From Moniliella sp. 'wahieum' (taxonomy: Eukaryota > Basidiomycota > Moniliellomycetes > Moniliellales > Moniliellaceae), in assembly GCA_003971905.1 (NCBI GenBank), contig RSEE01000027.1, positions 186,001-250,000 of the forward strand: a DNA stretch of 64,000 bases. Direction: 5' to 3'. The notes under the pieces are model-generated. The model was not told the origin of the DNA. It was given only the letters and a program-made list of their open reading frames with translations, and ran no database searches. A program made the position numbers and the translations under genes. This document shows positions 22,799 to 33,415 of the stretch, piece after piece; position 1 is the stretch's first letter, and each line of letters begins with the position of its first letter.

Positions 22799-25700
22799 AT
22801 GCAGGCCGTCGACGACGCGTCCGCTGTGTCCGCCGTGCCCACCCGGACGCCCCCGACGCCGCCCCCACCACGCTCCGCCAGCTGCGCCAGGGATACAGCC
22901 CCCACATGCCCCACCCGCTCCCCGCCGTGCTCCCCTCGCTCCCCCCGCGCTCCACCGCGCCACCGCCAGCCAGAGCACCACCCTCAGCGCCTTCATCGCC
23001 AGCCCCACCCGCTCCAGCCCCGGCCTCCCGCCCCTCCCCGTCTCCCCCGCCTCGCCCCCGCCGCCCCGCCCCCGCCACACCGCCGCCGCCGCCCGCCGAC
23101 CACGACGCCCTGCACCGCCTCGCCCAGCTCCACTACCACGCCCTCTACCACTTCCTCCACGACCACCTCGACCGGCGTATGTCCCCCCCCTCCCCCTGCC
23201 CTCCCGCGCCGCTGACCCCCACCCGCCAGCCGAACGCGTCGGCCGCTCCAGTGCGCGCGACAAGCTCACCGTCTCAGCCGCCAGCAGTTTGCCGAGCTCT
23301 CCACCGACGTGTACGACGAGCACCAGCGCCGCATCCTGCCCTCGCCCCCCCTCGCGCTCCCGCCGCGCCACGACTTCCATCCCAAGCGCAACCATGCTCG
23401 CCAAAACTAGCCAACCTGCCCATCTCCCTTTAGCGACCTGGCCGCAGACGTGTTTGCCGAGCTCGAGCGCCGCTTCCCCGACCTGCGTTCTCGGCCCGCC
23501 TTGTCCCACCTCAGCATCCCCCCCGCGCCCCCCCCGCCGCCGACCCGGCCCCTGTCCTCCACCAGCTCCGACGCAAGGAGCTTGGCCAGCCGCCGCAGCC
23601 GCACCCACTCCCTCCGCTCCCCGCCCTCAGGCACGACTGCGCCCACCAGCGCAGAACGATTCTCCCCGCTCCTTCCCGCGCACCGCCGCCGCCGCCCACG
23701 GCCCTGCCGTCTCTGCTGTATCTGCTCCTCCGGCGCCCCAGCGGGCCCCACCACCCCGCCTCTCCTCCTCCACAGCCCCACGCACGGAATGGGATCCTTA
23801 TCTGCCACCGACCGCTCCTTCACCTCCACCCTCGACACTGACTCTCCCGACTCTTTCCCCCACTACCGGTGCCTCCGGTTGGCCGCAAAGTCGGTCCTCG
23901 GGCGCACTCGGATCGCCACCCATGGCGTCCCCGGCCGCTGCGCCGCCCTTGTCACCCGGCGATTGCCGCACTGCAAGGCGAAAGCACGCCTCGGGCGGCG
24001 AGTCGCCGCACTTTGACTGGCGCACGCCCTCGGTCTCTCCTTCCTACGGCGAGGAGGAGGAGGAAGAGGAAGAGGTCGCGTCGGATTCCGAAGCGGCGCA
24101 TGAACGGGCCCGCGCCTCGTTCGCTTCCTCGGTAGGCGGCCTGTTTGGATTCGAGGCGCCGTCGCCGATGCAACCACCTGACCATGGTGCGGTGGCCAAG
24201 TGGGCCGAGGAGCGCGTACCCACTTCCCCGCCCGACGTCCGAACGCGATTCGCTTTCGCCCCGCCTTCCCACCTGTTGGACACGCCTCGGTCCGAGCGCC
24301 AAGCGACGCAGATTCCAGCGACGTGCGGGCCGAGCTCGAGCCGAGCTGGCTGCGTCGCAGCAAGAGTTGCTCGAGGACCGTAAGGCGCACAAGGAGCAAC
24401 TCGATCGCCTCCTTGCGCAGCACAACCAGGCGATCGAGGCGCTGCAGGTGGCGCATCAAACTGAGCTCGAAGGTATGCGCACTGGCCACTTTCGCTTCCT
24501 GGACGATGTACGTGTTCAGCACACGGAGGAAATCGAGCGGCGGTCCAACAGGCTTTGGAAGAGCAAGCCAGCGAGCAGGCCGCGTTGCAGACTGCGTTGA
24601 ATGAGGCTGTGGCACGCAGATGAGCATGAGAGTTTGGCAGCCCAAACGTCCATCCTCATGGCTCAACTGGAGCAGGAGACATCCCGACCAAGGAGGCGGA
24701 GGAAACGTTGGCGGCACAGCAGAACGAGTGGGAGGAGAACGGAGTTCCTTGTGCAACAACACGAGGCCCAGCTGCAGCGTCAGCAGAAGAAGAAGACCAG
24801 CGGTTGCTCCTCCTTGAGCAGGAAACGCAGGAGAACCAAGAGCAACTGGGCCGCCTGACAAGGGAAAACGAAGAGCTCAAGCTCTTGCTGGAGCAAGAAA
24901 GGGACCAACACACACGCACTCTCTTCCCTAGAGGAGGAGCATCGCGTTGCGTTCTCCTCACTTGAGCAGGACCACGCTGCGGCACTGGCAGCACAAAAAG
25001 AAGAGCACGACGCAGCGCTTGGCTCGATGGAGGAGCAGCATGCCACTTCGCTCGCGGCGGCCCAGGAAGCGCATGCCCTCGTCAGCCGACAACTTGACGA
25101 TCTCACACGTACCCACCAGGACCACGTACGTACCGCCGCCCGCTCCTTGGATGAAGGGGCGTGGCCCTCACGTCATTACAGAGCGGGTGACCCAACTGGA
25201 AGCCCAGGTGGCCGAGGAACAAGAGGGGAAAGAGCGGGTAGAAGCGTTGCTTGAGGCGGAACAAGCGCGCTCGTTGGACCTGCAGCACCAACTCGCGCTT
25301 GCTCAGCAGGACCAAGAGGAGCGCCAAGCGCTCGTACCCTCGAAGAGCAACGACAAGAACTCGAACGTGCGCTGCACGACTTGGAGATCCAACGCAACGT
25401 GGCGAGCGAAGCGTTGGACCGGCTGCGAAGTCAAATGGCCTCTCTCCGTCGACATGGACGTACCGTCAGTGGTCCCACGCATCCAGTCGAACGCGCCTCC
25501 TCTTCTGATGCCCCCACCGAGGCCGAAGACAGTTGGCGCGAGAGCGCCCGGTTGCCCCCGCTGTCACACGTGAATGACAAGGGGGAAATCCAATGGGACC
25601 ATTGGATATCGTTGCAACGGCGCTGGACCAGTTGGTGGGCAGGGTGCACGAGCCCTGACGAGCAAAGGGGCGGTGCAAGCCGTGGTGTTGGCGCACAGCC

Positions 25701-26661
25701 TAGTGATGCGCGATGCTCAGTCCTGCCCGCCCGAGACGGAAACCTGTACGGGCCTTGCAGCGTCTGATGGCCATCAGCGATGCCGCCTCGGCGCCTGACA
25801 TGGTACCCAGCAGTCTACTCCTTGCTGCTGTGACCGAGGTGGTGGTAGTGCGGTGGCGGTGGCCAAACGGGTGGGCGTACGGTCGGGCGCGGACACAGCT
25901 GAGTCCAAGGACTCCGCCCGCTCCACATCCCCGCCTCGCAGCCCCGACGCCGCAACGTTTCTCTCACCTTGGCAATGGGGGAACCGCGACGACGAAGAGC
26001 AAGTTTGCCCTACAAGACCAAGATGGTGGACTTGCCACCGCCGCCAGTACCCTCGCTTCCTTCCCACTCTACCCCGCAGTCGTCCCAGGCGGTGGCGCCT
26101 CGTCTCCTGCCGCTGCCGGGCCTGCTCGCTGGCCTCGCGCGTGGCCGACCAAGCTCCCGGCGCACAGTCTCTGCCGTGCGCTTCCCTACCCGCGAAGGCG
26201 GGCAGGAGGAACAACGGGTACCGGAAAGTGTGGTGAGCGAGTACGACACGCCTGCGCAACCCCCCTCGGTGGGTCCACGGGGTCGGTAACCGAATTCTTT
26301 GCCTCGGCCTCCGAGGGCATCTTGTCCTCCTTCTCCTTGGGCACCATCGCCACTTTGCCTTCGCACCCTTCGCTCGCGCACGATGCGTCCCCCCACCCCG
26401 CCACCGACGCGTCCTATCCCCATCCCATCCCATCCCCATTCCCATTCCGAGTCCGAGCCCGAGTCCGAGGCAGAGCAGATCCGGTGCGCAAACGGCCCCT
26501 GCACCGGCCTGTGCCCCCGGCTGCGCTCGACCCTCCCGCGCCCGCACAAATACACCAGACCCACGCGCCTCCGTCCCCGCTGTTGCCGGCGAGGAAGCGG
26601 ACCGGACCATGGTGCATTTGCCGGACGACTGGGACTCGGGAGCGACTACGGCGAGGACTAA
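22799..26661 (+). CDS. SPA2: SPA2-like polarisome scaffold, frame-broken
   Basis: Scaffold of polarised growth that gathers formins and the cell-wall-integrity MAP-kinase module at growth sites. Diagnostic is the N-terminal SHD tandem repeat: [17 protein letters not shown], then [65 protein letters not shown] (23110-23485). A short intron with GTATGT at 23178 and CAG at 23228 separates the first helix from the repeats. The middle is Ser/Pro-rich with acidic [15 protein letters not shown] (24050-24100). A long coiled coil follows (24340-25430; [39 protein letters not shown] heptads, [17 protein letters not shown]). The C-terminal helical region is [11 protein letters not shown] to [12 protein letters not shown] and [18 protein letters not shown] (25570-25810). 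The end is 26661 or 26701 by frame. Several missing bases sit in homopolymers. It lies 14 kb from the BCK1-type kinase. Confidence 0.85.
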
Positions 26662-27785
26662 ACGCTTGCTACTGGAAGGGCAAGGTGGGAGCGTGACATG
26701 ACCATGCCGTGTCCGAGAGGGGGTACCGGGGACCGGGTACCGGTTCTGGGGAGAGGAAAGAGAAGGTGTATTTACTTTGGCTTGCTGGTGCGGTTGCAGG
26801 CAGCTTTTCGAGTGGGAGGGTACTATCGTTACGGTTTCCACGCTTTGTACGAACTACGTTGGCCATCACGATCGTTGTTATCTTTGGTTGGAATCAGCGG
26901 TGTGGAGCGGAGGGGGAGCTAAGATCAATCAAAGGTAGGGGAAGGGAAGTGGAGGCGAGGTGAGGCGAGGCGAGGCGAGAGGCGAGGGGTTAGAGCCTGA
27001 GGCCTGAGGGGGGAACGGAACGTATGCGCGGGTCTACAGAAGGGAGCAAAACACAAAGGGAATAGTAAATCCATGAACGTTGAACTGAACGTTGAACAGG
27101 CACAGGTGATCATCAGCACAGTTGAAAAAGGGGGGAAAGAAACAAGTAGTAGGGCCGGGCCGTAGCAAAGGCAATAAAAACAACAGGAATTTGAGCTTCC
27201 CGAGGCGCAGGAAAAAGTCACCTCCCTGAAATGGAAATGGAAGTGGAAATCGAAATCGAAATGGAAATCGAGCAAGGTCGAGAGGCGAGGCAAACAGCAA
27301 AGGCCAGGCAGAAGAGGGGAAGGTAGAGCAAGGCAAGTAGAGCGCGGTAACCGGTAATCCAACGAGTCAAAACAGTCACAAGGAGAACAAGGAGATGCAG
27401 AAGAAAGAACACAGATGCAAGGGCGGAAGCGGAAGCGGAAGCGAAGGCAAGCCTGGAGGAAGAGAAGGGTGCAAGCCAGGAAAGAGCAAGTCACGGTCCG
27501 ATGGGAAACTTGGAGGAAGGATGAAGAAGACGCCGTCCACGAGGAAAGGAGTGTTGATAGGTCCGATGCGCCCCGAGGCGGGAGTGGGTAAGTCGGCCAA
27601 GGGGCAGCCAGCCGAGGTGGACGTGGAGCGATGGAAAAGAGCACGAAAATGTGTAGAAGATAGCACAAAAGTAGGGCCCACACGCAAAAAAAACACGGGG
27701 GGTCTTGCACACAAACAGGGTTTTTTTTTCGAAAAAAAAGTGGGGCGTCAAGGGCAAATGTACATGGGCGAGCCAGGGTTGGACG
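26662..27785. other. Intergenic with simple repeats
   Basis: 3' flanks of two convergent genes. Contains GAGGC-type repeats (about 26955-26990) and a GAAATG/GAAATC hexamer array (27228-27271). No coding motif seen. The purine bias runs through most of the interval. Confidence 0.45.
27228..27271 (+). repeat. GAAATG/GAAATC hexanucleotide microsatellite
   Basis: About seven imperfect hexamer units in the non-coding interval 3' of the proline-rich cyclin. Confidence 0.6.
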
Positions 27786-28813
27786 TTAAGCGGGCGAAAC
27801 AGAACGAGGGGAGGATGTGGATGTTAGGCTAGCCGAGCTGGCCGAGCTAGCCGAGCTGGAGAGCAGGGGTGGAAGGTCCTCTTCCTCTTCCGCCTCGGTG
27901 CGAGACAATGGGTGGCGCAGCAAAGTCAAGACCCCTGTGAGCAGCGGTAAATGGCCGCCCAAATCGGGGAGACTGTATGCCACTTGTTCGACTTCGTCCA
28001 GGAACAACTGCCATTCCTCAGGTTGGGGGAGGAGATCGTACTGCAGTACTTGGAGTGCAGTGCGTTCCAGCCGCGCCAGCTCCATCTTCATCCCCACTTC
28101 TTCCCACGTCTTGGTGTGGAAAGGATGGTCTTCCAGGACTTTGTTGGCTAATGCCAAGCCCACCAGGAAGAGCCGGTAGGGAGTCATACCAGGCGCAAGG
28201 AACAGCGAGGCAAATTCGTCATGGCAGAAGGCGGGGCGGGTCGGTGTCGTCGGCAGAAGGGTGGGCGAGATCGGTGTCGTCGGCAGAAGGGTGGGCGAGA
28301 AGATGAAGGAGCTTTACGCGCCGTAGAAGAGGGCGAGGAAAAGGGTATTTGGGGTGACGGCAGGCTGGGCCAGCACCTTGGCGACAAACGAAGTGAAGTG
28401 TTGGTGGGCAGCTGCTTGGCCTTGGTTGTGAATGTGGCCGAGCGCTACCGCAGGTGCAGGTGCCGAGGGGGCGGACAAGGTGGGTCACGCGCAGGCCTGA
28501 GCGAGGGGAAGGGGCGGGGGCACGTGGGCCACACGCCGACACAGGCCGAGGACCGGCGCTCCATCTGCTGGCTGAGGTGGAGGAAGAGGGCACTGGCAGG
28601 CCAGGCGAGGTGCTGTGTGGGCGAGGCGGTGGGGGCGGGACAGGGCCCAGGCCAGGCCAAGCATAGGCCGGGACGCAGGGGTAGGCGTACCCGGGGACAG
28701 GGTATGCGTAGGCTGGGCAGTATGGTACGCGGGATACCCGATGCCAGGGTAGGCGGGGTAGCCTTGGTAGCCCACGGGGCCTGGGTAGGAGGGTAGTAGT
28801 AACCCACGCTCAT
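27786..28813 (-). CDS. PHO85-type/Clg1-like cyclin with Pro/Tyr-rich N-terminus, frame-broken
   Basis: Cyclin-box protein, likely partner of a Pho85 or other CDK. ATG 28813 gives MSVGYYYP, then a Pro/Tyr/Gly-rich leader (GPVGYQGYPAYPGIGYPAY). The cyclin box runs from FTSFVAKVLAQPAVTPNTLF and LALFYGA (28400-28320) to APGMTPYRLFLVGLALANKV (helix 3, around 28200-28140), EDHPFHTKTWEEVGMKM and ELARLERTALQVLQYDLL, finishing QLFLDEVEQVAYSLPDLGG. The tail is acidic and Ser-rich (RTEAEEEEDLPPLLSSSAS). An acidic insertion made of two copies of HPSADDTDLA lies between helices 1 and 3. At least three frame changes upstream of 28320. Closest in layout to fungal Clg1/Pcl cyclins; the CDK partner is inferred. 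Confidence 0.75.
28241..28300 (-). repeat. Perfect 2 x 30-bp tandem duplication inside cyclin box
   Basis: Two identical 30-bp units (28241-28270 and 28271-28300). Thirty bases keep the frame, so the protein gains a second 10-residue acidic unit (HPSADDTDLA). Perfect identity suggests a recent expansion or a polymorphic length variant. Confidence 0.8.
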
Positions 28814-28863
28814 GCCGCGCTTGGCGATGGCGGTGGCGAAGGCAATGCTGGGCAGAGCAGCAG

Positions 28864-28983
28864 CAGCACTGCCGGGGGAGGGGAGGGGGGGGGGGGGGGA
28901 GGGGAGGGGAGGAAGGAAGGGTGGAGGTGGTGGAGGAAGAGGAGGTGGTGGTGGTGGGGGCGGTGGAGGCGGCGGTGGTGGTG
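28864..28983 (+). repeat. G-rich tract upstream of the cyclin start
   Basis: Long guanine runs and GGT/GGA repeats on this strand, 50-170 bp upstream of the minus-strand cyclin ATG. On the gene strand it reads as C-rich and would translate as polyproline if an upstream start existed, but no ATG precedes it in frame. Candidate G-quadruplex or 5' UTR element. Confidence 0.5.
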
Positions 28984-29799
28984 GCAACTGCGCGTCGACA
29001 CGTCATGCGTCGTGCCAGGAGGAAAAAAAACGCCGAGGCGCACGCGGGCGCACTGGGGCGCTGCGTCGTCAAACAGGGGGCGTGGGGAGCAGAGGCGCGC
29101 AGTCATAGTCACGCGTCACCGCACCTGCAGCCCAACAGGCGCCGTGCCTGGCGCAGCGCACTCGCCCCGTTCGCTGCGGCATGTGTGGCAGGCACGCGCC
29201 CACTGCCCCCCTGCCGCCGCGTGGGCGACATGTGGCATGGATGACCGATGACTGCTGACGCCGCTGCGCTGCCGAACGTCGGCCGCCGCAGACGGAACGG
29301 ATGGCCGCCCCAACGTTCGCCAACCAACGATGCGTTGCGCGAAGCATGGTGCTGACGTGTCACAGGACATGCAACCAGCCGACACGCCTGGCCTCTCCAG
29401 CGCCCCTTCGGCCGGCTTCCCGTTGGGATTGGCATTGAAAGCCTCGCGCTTCTTCAAGCCCAGTTGTCGCGTGACGCGCGATCACTCCCCACCTGCTCAC
29501 TCTCCAGACGGGCCCGTGACGCTGCTATACCCCTCACATGCATCACATGTCACAATGCCTTCTGTCACATATCACACGTGTCGCACCCCAAGCTCCAAGA
29601 GCCAGTTTCAAATGTAAGCGAGCTCTTTCAAGATTCTGTGGCTCCGCGCCTCCGTTCCGTTCAACGCTTCTTGTTGAACTCAACTTCAATCGTTAGCTTT
29701 CGTCCCTCCAAGCTTCAAGCTTGGCCTCGGGCTTGAGGTTGCCATACACCACGAGCAAATACAGCCCTCGTGCGAGCACCTCGGATATGCTAGCTGTAG
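28984..29799. promoter_or_regulatory. Upstream region of the proline-rich cyclin
   Basis: No coding signal. It contains repeated CACATG/CACGTG-type hexamers, densest at 29533-29582 (CTCACATGCATCACATGTC followed by TCACATATCACACGTG). These are E-box-like sites also seen upstream of the BCK1-type and LRG1-type genes. Function inferred only. Confidence 0.35.
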
Positions 29800-29804
29800 A
29801 AGAC

Positions 29805-29897
29805 CAGAGAGCAGCAGTTGATGGTGATTGCATTGCACATGAGCCAGAAGCTAGAGAATCTTTCCGCCCTCCAGGAGGGAATATTCAACGAATGAAC
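29805..29897 (-). repeat. Direct repeat, copy A
   Basis: About 90 bp in the protease-like part of the retroelement remnant. It shares a near-identical 50-bp core (AGAAGCTAGAGAATCTTTCC onward) with copy B at 31480-31575, same orientation. Confidence 0.7.
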
Positions 29898-31479
29898 CCA
29901 AGGTCAACCGAGACACGCACATTGCCGACGTGTTGCACAGCACATGCTCACCATTTGCCAGCTCCACCTTTTTCCGCGGGGTGGCACGTTCTCCACTGGC
30001 CAGCCGAGGGGGCCAAACGGGGATCCGCTCCCGAGCCCAGAAGCATTGGCGGTAGAGATCCAGGGGTGGGCTGCGGGCAGCCCCGCGTTCCTGTTAGTTC
30101 GCAGGCGACACCGGCTCCGCGCGAGGGGAAGTAGATGCAGTAGGAGCGTGGTTGCGCGGGAGTAATCTTGCCACCGCCATTGCCACGACCTGTGCGGAGC
30201 GTAGTGTGGTAATTTTGGTTGGATGCGACATGGACGAGCCTCCTTTGCGGCACCTGCCGGATTATGACCAGAGCCACCGCACTTGCCGCACGTGAGTGCA
30301 GGCACTTCGCGCACGCGATCCCGAAGAGCACCTCTATTGAGATCAGAAAGCGGTCTGGGAACGTGACACCACCGAGGTTCTCGTGACCGAGTCCACTGAG
30401 GTACAGGTAGTCCCACATCTGTCCGCAGCTCCGCGTTGAAGCAAATAGTGAAGCGCTCGCGCCATGCATCAAACTGGCGCGTGTATTCAGCCACTGCAGT
30501 AGCGGCGGCGGGGGAGGATCGGTCATCGCATAACGGAGGGAATCGGTGCGACGCCGCCGCGAGGAAACGTATTGCCATATGTCGGAAGCACGCCGGGTTC
30601 CGGGAACTGCGTTCAATGTCAGCTCGGGGAGCCGGGCTTGGCGTGAGAGATGAACGACAAAAGCACATCGCCCATAGCAACATCCATGGCTGCGTTGTAG
30701 TCAGCGTGTTGAGTCGCGTTCGACTCCAACAGACATGACGCCTTCCCTTCAAGTGGTTCCGATTCGAGATCCATGTACGCGAACACATCTTTGACAAACT
30801 GGGCCCACGGCGATAGGCTGCCGCCTTGTTCGTCAAGGCAATCTGCGCCACCCTAGGTGGCCCGCCATTGATTCCAATGGCACTTTCAGCGACAGTTCCC
30901 CACGTTTTCGTCGGAGCAACGGGTTGCGGTGTAGTGGCCGCAGTAAGACTGCACGCTTCGGCAGAGGATGTAGTAGCGTTCAGAGCCGCCTAGTAGATCA
31001 TTCCATGCCTGGGAGGAGCGCTTGGGCACACGCATCCCTCCAGGAACCCCACCTGTCGGATGGCGACGATAATGAGATCGACTTGTCCAGTCCCCCACAA
31101 GGGTGGAGTACTTGTCGTAGGTGTCACCTTAGCGGCGACGCCGGCCGAGTCTTGCCCCAGCTGGGGGGCGGCTGAATCACCATCATGAATTGTGGACGCA
31201 TCGTCCAATTCATCATGGGCCCCCGCAGAGGCCTGGATGCCCAAAATCGGAGCAGGGACGTCGTGACGCCCATGTTCGGTGAGTTGACCGAGAAGTGTGG
31301 TACCGCTTACAGCAGCACTCGACATAACTGCCCAGGATTCTGGTCGGATCCCATCGTGCTTGGCAGGACGACGGGGTGGTGAGAAGCAGTAGTTTTCTGA
31401 CTACTCCGCTGGACTTTGTGCAGGGTAGTGACCATACACGAGGCTCAGGCACAAAAAACGGGCCCGATAACCTGGAGAG

Positions 31480-31575
31480 ACCAGAGAGGCAGTTGGTGGT
31501 GTGTTGCTTGCACATAGCTACAGAAGCTAGAGAATCTTTCCGCCCTCCAGGACGGAATATTGCAACGAATGAACG
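31480..31575 (-). repeat. Direct repeat, copy B
   Basis: Second copy of the repeat at 29805-29897, offset by about 1675 bp. The similarity covers the CCAGAGAG...GCACAT lead-in and the AGAAGCTAGAGAATC to CGAATGAAC core, with a few mismatches and one indel. Confidence 0.7.
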
Positions 31576-31680
31576 TGAACCCGAAAGTTCCGGGCTTGGG
31601 CCACCCCGGGGCCAGTCACCGTGTGGCGTCACAGTGTGATAAGATCTAAAAAGATGACCCATATCGATGACCACCGCGCA

Positions 31681-32096
31681 TCATCTCCATCATCTGCACA
31701 TCATCCAAGCCCAACGCCCATACAGAAGAGGCACATGCGTAGCCTACAAAACAGGCAGCCAGCCCATTAAGCCCCAGTGTATGGATCACTCCAGATTCCA
31801 CTGATGATCGGCGCGATCAGCGCGACCTTTGATCATTTGATCGCATGCGCGTTTATAGTCCAACCAGTGTCCAGCGCCCAGCCATCATCATGTGCGTCCT
31901 GCTTCGCCCCGCCCTCTTCCTCCATTTTCCCCTGTCATAGTCGTAATCAGTCAGCTAGCTCCCTTGTGGCGTGCGATCAACACGGTCAATCCCACACGCC
32001 ACTCCCTCTGCACACTTTCGGTTCCCATGTAAGCAGACACGTCCATAACTCGCGTCCGCCCTACCCATTCATCCCAGGGGGGCAATGCATTCCCTC
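31681..32096. other. Intergenic 3' of RPN10
   Basis: Lower GC than its surroundings. 3' flank of RPN10 and edge of the retroelement remnant. No gene recognised. Confidence 0.4.
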
Positions 32097-33175
32097 TCAC
32101 GCCTTTTTGTCGTGTTCTTGTTGATCCTGCATGCTCATCGCAATGGCCTTGGAGATAGCCTCGTCCTCGTCCATCTCCTCGTCTCTCCATCCTTGGCTTC
32201 GGGCATTGCTGCATCCTCTTCGCCATCTTGGATAGCGCCAGCGCCTTTTGCAACATCGCTTCCTCATCCTCTCGTCTCTCCTCTTCCTCCACCAGCGCTG
32301 CTGTGGTGGTGGACCCGGCGTCTGTTCCCGCCCTGCCAAGCTGGACTGCTGGCTCAGCCTGGGCTGCAGCCCGCAGCCGCGCCTCCTCCTCCTCGAGCGA
32401 CATGCGCAAAGCCTGGTGAAATTGTTAGGAGTGCACTCATCCCTGGAATGGGGGGAGGACATACCATTGCAAGGTCCGGGTCATTAGCAAAGTCTACCTC
32501 TCCAAACGCCGTGCCGCCGCATCGTTGGAACCAAACTCTTCAGCCAAGATGGGGGAGGAGCGGAGCACATCCGATACAGCGACCCTGTACCAGAGGGGAT
32601 GGAGATGTAGTGTGACGACTCTGATGCGTTGACCGCCTCGACAAACGCAGCCAACTTGCTCTCGTTCGCCTCTACCTCCCCCACTGATACCACATCCACC
32701 GCCACATTGTTCTTCTTTAGCTTTTTGCCCAGCCGGACCAACTGCTCTTGCGGCTCTGTCAGGGGAGACCCAACAAAGACAGGATCCGCTGACGTTGGTT
32801 CTTGTTTTCCCGGTGCTTAAGGGCCAGTTGAGCAATGTTGACGGCGGTACTAAAGTTGGTCGTGCCCTCGAGCTTGGCATCGTGCAGCCCCGCAAGAATT
32901 TGCCCAATGTCCTTCGTTCGTGTCACCAGCACCTCGGGGCTCGAGCCGGCCATGGTCATCACACCCACCTCGTTTTCGGGTTGGAGTTGACCTTGGCAAA
33001 GAAGACGACGCCAGCAGCGTCGGCTTGTGCCTCCCAGCGCGTCGGCTGGTAATCCCCATTCCGCATAAACTCGCTGTTGTCCACCCTGGCGACAGAGGAT
33101 CCCAAGCAGAGCGTCAGCACGCACCCACCCGGCAGGAAGCGGTACATACAACATCATCGTTGCTTCGAGCGGCAT
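32097..33175 (-). CDS. RPN10: 26S proteasome ubiquitin receptor Rpn10
   Basis: Binds polyubiquitin and docks it to the proteasome lid/base. ATG 33175 gives MPLEATMM. An intron at 33086-33149 (GTATGT...CAG, 64 nt) joins to LVDNSEFMRNGDYQPTRW. The VWA domain follows: DAAGVVFFAKVNSNP, NEVGVMTMAGSSPEVLVTR, GTTNFSTAVNIAQLALKHRE, LVRLGKKLKKNNVAVDVVSV, SHYISIPSGTGSLY. A second intron at 32413-32464 (52 nt) splits DPDLAM from ALRMSLEEEE. Ubiquitin-interacting motifs: DPDLAMALRMSLEEE, EEAMLQKALALSK and DEDEAISKAIAMSMQDQQ. It ends EHDKKA with TGA at 32097. Frame changes near 32985, 32775 and 32515 fit indels in an otherwise complete gene. Confidence 0.95.
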
Positions 33176-33415
33176 GTTGGCAAGCGTAGGCAGAGCCGTG
33201 GAGTCTGTCGGCGGTGTTGGGGAGTGGGGTCGTAGCAGCCACGCTGGCTGTTGTTGTACTTTGAGTGTGCGTGATTCATGGGTGCCATGGTCCCTAGCGC
33301 CAGGCCGAGTGACGCTGACGACGCGTGGGGGGGCTTACGTACGCGTCCCTTCCACCGCAATTCCGCCAGGCGGCCACCCAGGCGGGCGCTGCTCGGCCGA
33401 GCGCCCAGGCAGACG
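33176..33415. promoter_or_regulatory. Short divergent promoter between RPN10 and CAF1
   Basis: Only about 240 bp separate the RPN10 ATG (minus) from the first suitable CAF1 ATG (plus), so the two genes must share promoter DNA. I did not find a yeast Rpn4-type PACE element in it. Confidence 0.5.

Larger units (their letters stand above)
29800..31680 (-). mobile_element. Decayed Ty3/Gypsy-like gag-protease remnant
   Basis: Minus-strand segments look like retrotransposon gag: SQAWNDLLGGSERYYILC (31015-30960), FVKDVFAYMDLESEPLEGKA (30800-30745), YNAAMDVAMGDVLLSFIS, VAEYTRQFDAWRERFTICF (30500-30440), and a damaged zinc knuckle CGKCGGSGHNPAG (30290-30250). Further 3' is an aspartic-protease-like piece, KKVELANGEHVLCNTSAM then CVSRLTLGSFVEY (29970-29870). 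No reverse transcriptase or integrase is visible, and the frames are full of stops beyond the general indel level. A 90-bp sequence from the 3' part is repeated at 31480-31575, so fragments of two copies may be joined. No terminal repeats were identified. Confidence 0.5.

Noticed and set aside
22733-23608. Long Gly/Ala/Arg-rich minus frame opposite SPA2
   Set aside because: Shadow of the Pro/Ala/Ser-rich SPA2 N-terminus; the SHD repeats fix the plus strand as coding.
28814-28987. Polyproline N-terminal extension of the cyclin
   Set aside because: No in-frame ATG upstream of 28813; the tract is better treated as a 5' non-coding G/C-rich element.
29805-31575. The direct repeats as an LTR pair
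   Set aside because: They lie inside protease-like coding sequence and lack TG...CA ends or target duplications.
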